A stretch of DNA of 64,000 nucleotides, taken from Woeseia sp. (lineage in GTDB: Bacteria > Pseudomonadota > Gammaproteobacteria > Steroidobacterales > Woeseiaceae). Under the pieces are notes generated by a model, which had not been told where the DNA came from, did not search any database, and was given only the letters and a program-made list of their open reading frames with translations. The position numbers and the translations under genes were made by a program. The DNA is taken from the NCBI GenBank assembly GCA_021773015.1, contig JAJFKW010000001.1, positions 2,773,305 to 2,837,304 of the forward strand, given 5' to 3'. Below, in pieces: positions 50,330-57,088 of the stretch (the stretch's first letter is position 1; each line of letters opens with the position of its first letter).

Positions 50330-51958
50330 ATGAACACATTGATCGCTCCAACAACCAAGCAGCTATCTCGTTCCACGACTAGGTCAGCCTGGTACTGTCG
50401 TTGCTTTTTGTTCTCCATACTGGCACTCGGCATAGTGGCAACCGCTGCGGCGCAAAGCACCACCGGCCCTTGGGTTCTATCCAACGAACAGCGGCGTGCT
50501 TTTCTTCATCACTATTCTCCAGTCATATTGAAACGCGCGAATGAAAACGATAATCGGCGACACCTGGGTCACGATTGGATCACGAATTTTACGTTTGATA
50601 ATGATCTGGATTTTGGAAACAATCGCAAAAACTGGCGCGATGGCAAGATCAAATTTATCAAAGGTACTGCAAATCTTAACTGGGCAATTAAACCAACAAT
50701 TTACACCGCGCTCGTTGAATGGATGACATTTCCGGGCGTTCACCCTTCTTCGCGACCCAACAAGGGTTCTCGCGGCAGGAAATCTCTTGTTTTGATTTAT
50801 CACATATACCACGCCTATCAGGGTGGGGGAGATAAGACAACGGACGATATTCACGATTGGGAGCGCATCGAACTACGACTGGATAATGTAAGCAATCGTG
50901 GACCGGGTCACGGGGAGCAAATCAACTACACTGTCATTACAAATCACAAAAAACACTTTGGGCGCCTCGGAAGGGATTCCAATATCAAGTTTGTAGACAG
51001 TACGACGACAAAGCAGCAAGGCATCGGCAAGCACCTAATAGTTTCTCAGCAGAAATGGAATGGAACTAACTGGAGAACCTTAAGGAAGGCCGAATTACGC
51101 TACGTTGAAGATGATCTGGAAAGCTTTTTTCGTGGAACCGCTGCGGTCCGTATTAACGGAAGGAGTGACAGAAGACCGTTCCACTACATCTTTGCCGACG
51201 GCAGCGTTCGAGGCCTGCGGCAACTGTTTGCGACTCAATCCATCAATTCCCGAAATGCCGCTTCGCTGGCTTCGGGAAAGGATGACGACAAACGCATTCG
51301 TACCGCCGAGACTAAACGAATCAATTACGAGTTGCGGGACATCGCGAGTATTCTCCCGACGCACTGGTGTGATCCAAGAGTTTCCGGCAGTCCCTGTAAC
51401 GAGCGCACGGGTAACTCAAGTTGGGTAGGACCACCAAGCTACAAGATAGCGCTCTCCGAGCCGGTTCACTCGACCCTAGGGGGTGTGCGAAAGTCCATTC
51501 CACGCGGCACTCATACATTCTTGCTTAGGGCGCGGGATGGGACTAAGGGCGACGGACGCGGTGACAGAAAGGGTTACCCGGATAAAGGGTGGTTTTGGGG
51601 CACGTATGATTGGGGTAAAACGGGTAACTGGACCGACAAAGAATACACGCGACGCCGTGGCCGTTGGAATCAACACGCATTCTTTGTGCATGAACCGGGA
51701 ATGCGCCGTGAAAAACGCGCAGGCACCTGGTTACCCCCCGGATGGAACAGGCCAGATCGAGGCGGTTTTGACGGACGTTGGATAGAACTCTTCCCGGAGA
51801 ACGTGAAGCAGATTGCCCGTCCGCACAGACCTACGCCGGGGCAGCTTGAAAAGTTCCGCAAGCGCCCGAGTACTGACCTTCTGCGCCAAAACGGCAAAAA
51901 GCCGCTCGCTCCACGGCCTAAACCTTCTGGAAAATATATTCGCCGGACAGACGGCTAG
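50330..51958 (+). CDS. Large exported basic protein with HDWE motif
   Basis: A 542-residue protein with a signal peptide (hydrophobic core near residues 25-42, cleavage near AAA-QS). The mature protein is basic and rich in Arg, Trp and Asn. The stretch LVLIYHIYHAYQGGGDKTTD then DIHDWERIELRLDN contains HDWE, reminiscent of the GHRHDWE core of NPP1/necrosis-inducing proteins and of Vps62-like proteins. A later HYIFADGSVRG and a C-terminus rich in PRPTPGQ linkers follow. The family is not certain; membrane-active or carbohydrate-binding roles are both possible. Confidence 0.55.
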   Translation: MNTLIAPTTKQLSRSTTRSAWYCRCFLFSILALGIVATAAAQSTTGPWVLSNEQRRAFLHHYSPVILKRANENDNRRHLGHDWITNFTFDNDLDFGNNRKNWRDGKIKFIKGTANLNWAIKPTIYTALVEWMTFPGVHPSSRPNKGSRGRKSLVLIYHIYHAYQGGGDKTTDDIHDWERIELRLDNVSNRGPGHGEQINYTVITNHKKHFGRLGRDSNIKFVDSTTTKQQGIGKHLIVSQQKWNGTNWRTLRKAELRYVEDDLESFFRGTAAVRINGRSDRRPFHYIFADGSVRGLRQLFATQSINSRNAASLASGKDDDKRIRTAETKRINYELRDIASILPTHWCDPRVSGSPCNERTGNSSWVGPPSYKIALSEPVHSTLGGVRKSIPRGTHTFLLRARDGTKGDGRGDRKGYPDKGWFWGTYDWGKTGNWTDKEYTRRRGRWNQHAFFVHEPGMRREKRAGTWLPPGWNRPDRGGFDGRWIELFPENVKQIARPHRPTPGQLEKFRKRPSTDLLRQNGKKPLAPRPKPSGKYIRRTDG

Positions 51959-51967
51959 CCTGATCAA

Positions 51968-52015
51968 CCGGGGCAGTGACCAATAACCGTCGAAGTTCTG
52001 GTCGCTGCCCCGGGT
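51968..52015 (+). terminator. Hairpin terminator after the HDWE protein gene
   Basis: CCGGGGCAGTGACCA pairs with TGGTCGCTGCCCCGG around a loop of about 15 bases, followed by GTTTGCT. The stem is strong, the T-run weak. It lies about 10 bases after the stop at 51958. Confidence 0.55.
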
Positions 52016-52093
52016 TTGCTGGTAACGAATCTTTAGGCGCGAAGTCTCTCCGCATAGGGAAGATTATGTGTAGCGCGTTGCGACACGCTGGAA

Positions 52094-52501
52094 TCAACTT
52101 GCCAATTTGTCAGCAATCGCGTCCCTTTCGTAAGTGGTGATCTCGTGCAGGTTTTCCCACGGATCGCTGAAGTAAAGTGAATACGCCAATTTGTGATCCG
52201 TTATTCGCAGTTTGAGGCCTTCTGCTTCGAGGTGGTTTTTCCACCGCATGAAGCCGTCAGCATCGACACCAAATGCAATTGCGGACGTACCCGGGTGATC
52301 GTCAACCTCAAAAAGTGCGAGATGTATCGTGCCCTCGCTATTCTCAATCGTCAGTGGACCGTTTTTTATGGCCCATGGCATAAGTGCCTCGACACGCCGC
52401 ATATGCAAAATACGCGAGTACCAGGCTTCCGCGTCCGCCCAATTGGACACGTAGACATGCACGTGGTCGATGTTATCTAGCTTCAGTGACATAGCATTCA
52501 C
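52094..52501 (-). CDS. VOC family (glyoxalase-like) protein
   Basis: A 135-residue protein with two VOC modules: KLDNIDHVHVYVSNWADAEA with WYSRIL, and the closing LYFSDPWENLHEITTYE, with His and Glu positions at the metal-site ends (DHVHVYV, LHEITTYE). AIKNGPLTIENSEGTIHLALFE is the middle strand pair. It resembles dioxygenase or bleomycin-resistance-like single-domain proteins. Substrate unknown. It is alone on the minus strand before the second cassette block. Confidence 0.75.
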   Translation of the reverse strand: MNAMSLKLDNIDHVHVYVSNWADAEAWYSRILHMRRVEALMPWAIKNGPLTIENSEGTIHLALFEVDDHPGTSAIAFGVDADGFMRWKNHLEAEGLKLRITDHKLAYSLYFSDPWENLHEITTYERDAIADKLAS

Positions 52502-53107
52502 CTAAAACGATTTGACGATAACGAAAAGTAGCACCGCGAGTTACATACCGCACTGCCAAATTTGGAGTAGTAACATTCGTTATGCAAGGCGCTCGGTGAA
52601 ACCGGCCTCGGAGTAGCGCAGCGTAACGTCTTGCAGGGAAATTTGATCGATGGACAACGATCCGAAAGCGCATTCGACGAAACCGAATTTCGTTGCTCTT
52701 AGTAACCGACTGCCACAGGGAACGAGCGACGGCTGATTCGGACGTGTCGTTTCGAGCTGTCTCAATATTTGATTTGAAATAGGTGAGTTTGCTCAATCGC
52801 GTATGCACAATGTTTCGTACGAGACGTTTCTAGAATTGCCTAGATAGCTGACATCGTCATGCGAGCATACAATCCCGTCGCTTCGCAATCTATCACCCCA
52901 TACAGTGCGGCTAGCAGGGCTTCAAGAAGTACAGCGATCCCTTAAGTTACCAGGCCTCAATACTTACTTTTGACATTAGGTTATCGAACTAGAGTTAGAT
53001 AGCGACAGAATCTGCACCGATCTGACACGCCTGCTTGCCCATTGTGGGCGTGCCGAGTGATATGATGTTTGAGTACGGCAACTGCCAAGAAGCGGACAGC
53101 GCTGGGC
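52502..53107. other. Gene-poor stretch before the second cassette block
   Basis: About 600 bases without a convincing gene: no frame has both a ribosome-binding site and recognisable protein features, and I found no attC-like right arm in it. A decayed gene or a leftover of array rearrangement is possible. Confidence 0.4.
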
Positions 53108-53296
53108 ATGGAGATACGAGTGATTGGAATGGGTTTTCTTCGATTAAACAAAGTCCTTAAGAGGGTTAAGTGGACGCCGAGCAGGGGTCGCGAAGAAATC
53201 GATGTTGCTCGAAAAAAGGAAGATCGCGTACTCGCAATCGGGGTCACAATTTTCTTTGGTTTGTTGCTTGCGGCGCTTTTTTTCGGTGTCCGTTAG
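53108..53296 (+). CDS. Small tail-anchored membrane protein
   Basis: ATG 53108 gives 62 residues; TTG 53069 would extend it by 13. Positively charged N-terminal half (RLNKVLKRVKWTPSRGREE), then a single hydrophobic helix at the end (VLAIGVTIFFGLLLAALFFGV). The layout is that of a tail-anchored inner membrane protein. It is followed 66 bases later by an attC-like site, so it may be a cassette gene. No family recognised. Confidence 0.45.
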   Translation: MEIRVIGMGFLRLNKVLKRVKWTPSRGREEIDVARKKEDRVLAIGVTIFFGLLLAALFFGVR

Positions 53297-53362
53297 TGGA
53301 TGGAGCCAGACCGAGTATTCGGACATTCGCGATGGGGTAGCCACTGCAATACCTACGGTCCA

Positions 53363-53463
53363 GCTTAACAATGCGCGGCACTCGTATCTCGGCATTCGTC
53401 ACGATTCTTGCCTACGCAACAATCGCGCCGTAAGCTGAGTTCAGGTTAGCTTAGACGTTGGAT
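53363..53463 (+). repeat. attC-like site 11
   Basis: A well-formed 101-base site: left box GCTTAAC followed by AATGCGCGGCACTCG, middle ATTCGTCACGATTCTTGCC and GCGCCGTAAGCTGAG, right end AGGTTAGCTTAGACGTTGG. The right box GTTGGAT fits GTTRRRY. It is close to site 1 in the first array. Confidence 0.7.
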
Positions 53464-53466
53464 GAA

Positions 53467-53919
53467 ATGAATGATTGTCTTTGTGTTATGCGACTCACGC
53501 TGGCTCTTTCATTGTTCGTGGTCGCATCGCATGTGCAAGCTGTATGCATAAATCCAGAGAACATAGACGAGTATTACCATCCAACTCTTGCGCAAGAACT
53601 CCAGTCCTCAGACGCAATTGTTATCGGTACTATCGTTGATACCGAATATCTGAGCGAAGATTATGGTGATCCTGGCGGATGGACCGCGTTTCTCTACACA
53701 GTCCGAGTTACGGAAGTAATTCTGGGTGAAGTCGCGGCAGTAATTACTCTACGTGCAGAGAACGATTCTGGCAGCTACCGGGTGGAATTCGACACGTCGC
53801 ACATTTTCTTCCTCAAATTTCGAGGAGAGTACTATTCCACGGACCCATGCGGAAATTCTTCAGAGATGCCAGACGGCGTCGCAGTGGTCGACGAGGCCAA
53901 GGCACTTCTAGGTAAATGA
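53467..53919 (+). CDS. Cassette gene: exported protein of unknown function
   Basis: The ATG at 53467 (MNDCLC), four bases after the attC site, is used; an ATG at 53458 lies within the site. The protein (about 150 residues) has a signal peptide (cleavage near VQA-VC). The mature part starts INPENIDEYYHPTLAQELQS, with a typical AIVIGTIVDTEYL strand and a RVTEVILGEV segment, resembling exported proteins of a NTR/TIMP-like OB type in which cysteines pair (ends DPCGNSSE). Family not certain. Confidence 0.55.
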   Translation: MNDCLCVMRLTLALSLFVVASHVQAVCINPENIDEYYHPTLAQELQSSDAIVIGTIVDTEYLSEDYGDPGGWTAFLYTVRVTEVILGEVAAVITLRAENDSGSYRVEFDTSHIFFLKFRGEYYSTDPCGNSSEMPDGVAVVDEAKALLGK

Positions 53920-53928
53920 ACAAATGCC

Positions 53929-54028
53929 ATTAAACAATGCGCTTCACCTGCAAACCGCTCCCGTCGGCATTATTGCATCGGCCAGAATCCCGCCGTACGC
54001 TAGTTTTAAATTGGATTTATCGCTAAGT
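53929..54028 (+). repeat. attC-like site 12
   Basis: Left box ATTAAAC then AATGCGCTTCACCTGC; right part GCCGTACGCTAGTTTTAAATT and GGATTTATCGCTAAGTG. The right core box is unclear. About 100 bases between two cassette genes. Confidence 0.5.
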
Positions 54029-54045
54029 GCTTCGAGAGATTTTCT

Positions 54046-54477
54046 ATGACCGACAAATTGAGAGTAACAAGAGGCGGCTGTCTGTGTGGAAAGGTGAGAT
54101 TTGAAGTGCGAGGCCCACTCCGGGGCGTAGTTAATTGCCATTGCAGTATGTGCCAACGGCTGCATGGAAACTTCGGCCCTCACACGAAAGCTCGTAAAGT
54201 AAATATTACAGTCACAAAAGACGACGGCCTCACGTGGTACAAAACATCAAACGTTGCTCAGCGTGGGTTTTGCTGTGAATGCGGTTCGAGTTTGTTTTGG
54301 CAACCGTTTGAATTGGACGCAACAGGAATTATCGCCGGGTCTCTCGATGGTCAAACTGGGCTAAGCACAATTGGGCACATATTTGTTGGTGAAAAATCGG
54401 ACTTCTACGATATCGCCGATGATTTGCCGCAGTATGAGGCGTCGTCGGATGGTGAACTCGTAGATGATTACTACTAG
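54046..54477 (+). CDS. Cassette gene: GFA family (glutathione-dependent formaldehyde-activating enzyme-like) protein
   Basis: A 143-residue protein with the Gfa/CENP-V zinc fold: RGGCLCGKVRFEVRG with the CxC pair, then NCHCSMCQRLHG with the second cysteine set, and GFCCECGSSLFWQ with the third. The structural and catalytic zinc sites are therefore complete. Named for formaldehyde activation, most members have no proven activity. The start is 18 bases after attC-like site 12. GFA genes are frequent integron cargo. Confidence 0.85.
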   Translation: MTDKLRVTRGGCLCGKVRFEVRGPLRGVVNCHCSMCQRLHGNFGPHTKARKVNITVTKDDGLTWYKTSNVAQRGFCCECGSSLFWQPFELDATGIIAGSLDGQTGLSTIGHIFVGEKSDFYDIADDLPQYEASSDGELVDDYY

Positions 54478-54601
54478 CTTGTACGCGGATGTGAGGTGCA
54501 CATAATGGTGTGCTGTGCTTGCGTGTTTCCTTCCATCGCGAAGTTTGCATAAGGTAAGCTTTGCGCCCTAAAGTGGGTTCAAGTTAGCTTAGACGGTAGA
54601 T
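54476..54601 (+). repeat. attC-like site 13
   Basis: Starts at the stop with AGCTTGTACGCGGATGTGAG and ends CAAGTTAGCTTAGACGGTAG then AT. Right box GGTAGAT lacks GTT. The middle holds GCATAAGGTAAGCTTTGCG. About 126 bases. Confidence 0.55.
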
Positions 54602-54618
54602 GGCGGTTGGGGTCCAAT

Positions 54619-54969
54619 ATGTGCGTTGTCATCGCAGTGCTAATTGTTTGTCTATTCACCTGGACACTTTCCAGCGCTGCCAATGAATCGCTGAATCCGT
54701 TGCAACGTGATGTCAAGATGATCCGTGAAGCACTTGAGGGTCCGCTCCAAGTCGATCTGGAGATGAGGGGTCTCTCAACAGACGACGCTATTGAAGCATC
54801 GGCGCAAGCTATGGAAAGGCTGACGAGCTGTTGTCGTACCCAGCAAGCCAAGCCAAATGAAGGTGCGGAACAGACGATTGTGGTTCGGCTGGGGCAAAGC
54901 GCCATCGTTACTTATTCTTCTCCCTGCATGGATGAGTTTCTTACATTAGTTGGCGAGCAGGCGCGATAG
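54619..54969 (+). CDS. Cassette gene: small exported protein
   Basis: I favour ATG 54619 (MCVVIAVL), which starts the signal peptide directly after attC-like site 13; the alternative at 54607 adds four residues. Signal peptide cleavage is likely near SSA-AN, leaving about 95 residues. The mature part has a helical first half (LNPLQRDVKMIREALEGPL) and a Cys pair (SCCRTQQ, SPCMDEF). No family is recognised. Periplasmic location expected. Confidence 0.5.
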   Translation: MCVVIAVLIVCLFTWTLSSAANESLNPLQRDVKMIREALEGPLQVDLEMRGLSTDDAIEASAQAMERLTSCCRTQQAKPNEGAEQTIVVRLGQSAIVTYSSPCMDEFLTLVGEQAR

Positions 54970-55072
54970 TGCGACACACATCAATTGTCACGGACTTTGC
55001 AAATTGTTGTTCAAGCTTGCTTTGACATTGTTCACGCCAGATACTTGGTGCAGGTTGGCTTAGACGTCAGGC
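54967..55072 (+). repeat. attC-like site 14
   Basis: From the stop of the preceding gene (TAGTGCGACACACATC) to GCCAGATACTTGGTGCAGG and TTGGCTTAGACGTCAGGC. The right box GTCAGGC differs from GTTRRRY by one base. The GGTGCAGG segment can pair with GCACCTGC of other left arms. About 106 bases. Confidence 0.6.
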
Positions 55073-55079
55073 AACATTG

Positions 55080-55691
55080 ATGCATGCAGTGATTTTTGAC
55101 ATTGACGGCACTCTGCTGGAATCCGTTGCAGTGGATGATGAACTTTATCGCTCCGCGGTGCGCCGCGTCCTGGGTCCTATCAAATTTCGGGAGTCGCTGA
55201 CCGACTACAAATTCGTTTCCGATTCAGGAATTCTTTCGCAAGTTCTTTTCGAAAACAACTTAGAGCATTTGCCGGACCCAACGGGCGAGATTATTTCGGA
55301 TTTTGTCAGTGCCCTACAAGAGCATATATCGAAGAATGGAGCGTTTTGTGAGATTCCTGGAGCACGTAACTTAATGGCGTCCCTCCGGTCCTCCCGAGAT
55401 CATTATGTCGCCATTGCCACAGGCGGCTGGTTCGCGTCTGCAACCCTGAAACTCGAATCCGCCGAATTCGATCTGGAAAATATTACATTGTCAGCCTCCG
55501 ACACGGAGCGAGATCGAACCCGCATCATGCGCTCGGCGTTGGATCGGCCGGAGGCAGAGTACGAGTCTATTACTTACTATGGAGATGGTCCCTGGGACAG
55601 AGACGCCTGTGCGGTACTTGGGTGGAACTTCATTCCGGTCGGGCGCACTCTTGGCGGGCTTGAATCGTTTCTTGATTTAGGCGACGCTTAA
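55080..55691 (+). CDS. Cassette gene: HAD superfamily hydrolase (phosphoglycolate phosphatase-like)
   Basis: The protein of 203-204 residues starts just after attC-like site 14 (two adjacent ATGs at 55077 and 55080). HAD motifs are complete: IFDIDGTLLES (Asp nucleophile and Asp acid), Thr in IATGGW, and YYGDGPWDRDA as motif IV. A four-helix cap domain lies between. This is a small-metabolite phosphatase of subfamily IA. It is a second HAD gene in the cassette set (the other is at 33369). The stop overlaps the left box of the next site. Confidence 0.8.
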   Translation: MHAVIFDIDGTLLESVAVDDELYRSAVRRVLGPIKFRESLTDYKFVSDSGILSQVLFENNLEHLPDPTGEIISDFVSALQEHISKNGAFCEIPGARNLMASLRSSRDHYVAIATGGWFASATLKLESAEFDLENITLSASDTERDRTRIMRSALDRPEAEYESITYYGDGPWDRDACAVLGWNFIPVGRTLGGLESFLDLGDA

Positions 55692-55732
55692 CATTGCGCT
55701 GCACTTGCCAAAAAATATCTTAGACGTCAGAC
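55686..55732 (+). repeat. Very short attC-like site 15 (47 bases)
   Basis: Left box GCTTAAC then ATTGCGCTGCACTTGCC, followed at once by ATATCTTAGACGTCAGAC. Both ends look like the other sites but the middle is missing. Right box GTCAGAC departs by one base. It is the last attC-like site seen. Confidence 0.5.
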
Positions 55733-55753
55733 AGCAACCCGGCTAAACGACTT

Positions 55754-56107
55754 ATGCGAAGCGTGCCAGAAACGATAGAGCTGGATTTGTCACTACGGCA
55801 ATCCAGGACAATTTATCGAACCTTAGCCATCGTTCTTTTTCCGATCGCGGTTGCAGGAATTTTTTGGCTGATTAGTGCCATAGACTCGCTAATGCAGACT
55901 ATTACACAGGGTGGCTTTCCCAACGGATTGTTGAGTTCAATTCTGCAAATAGTGATCGGTCTAATTTTCGTCGGCGCTGAGTATGCCGCGCTAGTTCAGT
56001 CTCGTGAGGCAACGCGGCGGCTGGCTATTTTGCGAGATAGCCCCGAAAAGACGGTACGTCGCATGCCGGCACCATTTCAATCATCGCTTTTTGGTCCGTA
56101 CCACTAG
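55754..56107 (+). CDS. Cassette gene: two-helix membrane protein
   Basis: A 117-residue protein with two membrane helices (about residues 20-43 and 57-78) and polar ends (MRSVPETIELDLSLRQSRT; SREATRRLAILRDSPEKTVR). No family recognised. It starts 21 bases after the shortest attC-like site, has no promoter of its own that I can see, and is not followed by an attC. The IS1595 element is inserted about 100 bases after its stop. Confidence 0.5.
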   Translation: MRSVPETIELDLSLRQSRTIYRTLAIVLFPIAVAGIFWLISAIDSLMQTITQGGFPNGLLSSILQIVIGLIFVGAEYAALVQSREATRRLAILRDSPEKTVRRMPAPFQSSLFGPYH

Positions 56108-56203
56108 CCGCTACTACCGTATATCCAGCGCTTCATACCGCTACGGCCGAAATTGACCATCGGCAACGATATATCGGGTAAGAGCGAGTGTATTATGATG
56201 TAA

Positions 56204-56211
56204 AAAATATT
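56204..56211. repeat. Target site duplication, left copy
   Basis: AAAATATT directly outside the left end of the IS1595 element; the identical octamer lies outside the right end at 57985-57992. Eight-base duplications are the rule for this IS family. Confidence 0.85.
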
Positions 56212-56236
56212 GGCGATTATCCCCTTGGGGTATGTA
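56212..56236 (+). repeat. Left terminal inverted repeat of the IS1595 element
   Basis: Starts GGCGATTATCCCCTTGGGG then TATGTA. The reverse complement of the right end is GGACATTATCCCCTTGACG then TATGTA. About 21 of 25 positions agree. Confidence 0.8.
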
Positions 56237-56266
56237 CTTTCCTTTTGGGGAGAGTATGATGCCTGA

Positions 56267-56932
56267 ATGGGGTCGTTTCTCAAAGACGTATGGAAGTTGT
56301 CGCGTTGGTGGCTATCGGTACTTTTATTCCGTTTGGTCGAAGATCGATTTTACGAATGGGTCAATTCCAAGATCGACGAATCTCAATGGTTCAAGACCAT
56401 GATGGAATGGTGGGGTCAACTTCTTGATTCTGGGATTGGAATTACAGGTCTGATTTTCATGATTGGAGTTGTATTGTCTTTAATTATTGCAGCGGCAAAG
56501 TTGAAAGCGCAAAAACCAGGGGAAACAATATCTCAAAAGGTTAATCAGACTGGCGATGGAATACAGGCCGTAATTTTTGGCAGTCCCAATGCGACAGTCA
56601 CACAGACTGTTGGTAACAGCGAAACCCGACTAACGCCGCCTCAATGCGAAGAAATGGCTCAAAAGTTACGGGTTCTCAGTGAGGTTATAGAGGAACTGCG
56701 AAGGACGGGATGTAAGGACGCTGAGGTGAGGAACCGAGCGGTTAATGTACAACAAGATACAGAGAGTTGGCTTAGGCAGACGATTGGGAGTGTATCTGCA
56801 CAAAGGTTTTCCGGGGCATCACCTTCGAATCAAATATCGGAAGGAATGGCATATAAATTTGCGGGCATTTATCAGAAATTGGTTGGGCAGCGGGATTACC
56901 TGTCTAAGGAATCATCGAGGGTCTGCGACTAA
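56267..56932 (+). CDS. IS1595 passenger: membrane protein of unknown function
   Basis: A 221-residue protein. An N-terminal amphipathic, Trp-rich segment (VWKLSRWWLSVLLFRLVEDR) and one clear membrane helix (about 56-76, GITGLIFMIGVVLSLIIAA) are followed by a soluble part with QTGDGIQAVIFGSPNATVTQ, a beta stretch, and a long helical region (CEEMAQKLRVLSEVIEELRR). I recognise no family. As cargo of an IS element, it may be a defence or maintenance protein, but there is no direct hint. It lies fully inside the element. Confidence 0.65.
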   Translation: MGSFLKDVWKLSRWWLSVLLFRLVEDRFYEWVNSKIDESQWFKTMMEWWGQLLDSGIGITGLIFMIGVVLSLIIAAAKLKAQKPGETISQKVNQTGDGIQAVIFGSPNATVTQTVGNSETRLTPPQCEEMAQKLRVLSEVIEELRRTGCKDAEVRNRAVNVQQDTESWLRQTIGSVSAQRFSGASPSNQISEGMAYKFAGIYQKLVGQRDYLSKESSRVCD

Positions 56933-57088
56933 ATGGCACACGGAAAATATCTAAGCCTTGAAGAGGCCCGTAAGGCGAAGAAGCTGGATCGCTTTGCTGA
57001 CGAGCATCCCACCAAGGGGAGCAAGAAGGCCTTTGACGACCTTCTCACTCGTATGGCTAAAAGCTCAAAAGCAAGCGGGAAAACATAG
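56933..57088 (+). CDS. IS1595-associated small protein (51 residues)
   Basis: A short gene whose ATG directly follows the stop of the passenger gene. The product is highly charged and begins MAHGKYLSLEEARKAKKLDR, with a later DEHPTKGSKKAFDDLLTRM. Similar 50-60-residue proteins with LSLEEAR and EHP motifs occur next to other small-genome-element genes, to my recollection. Its last 32 bases overlap the 3' end of the convergent transposase gene. It may be a second passenger or an accessory of transposition. Confidence 0.6.
   Translation: MAHGKYLSLEEARKAKKLDRFADEHPTKGSKKAFDDLLTRMAKSSKASGKT

Noticed and set aside
52502-53107. attC-like site or gene in the stretch before the second cassette block
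   Set aside because: No shared right arm or core box could be found, and no frame showed gene features.
28061-55732. Integron integrase gene within the window
   Set aside because: I looked for a tyrosine recombinase frame with the RHRY residues and the IntI-specific insert near both cassette blocks and found none; the transposase at 57057 is a DDE enzyme.
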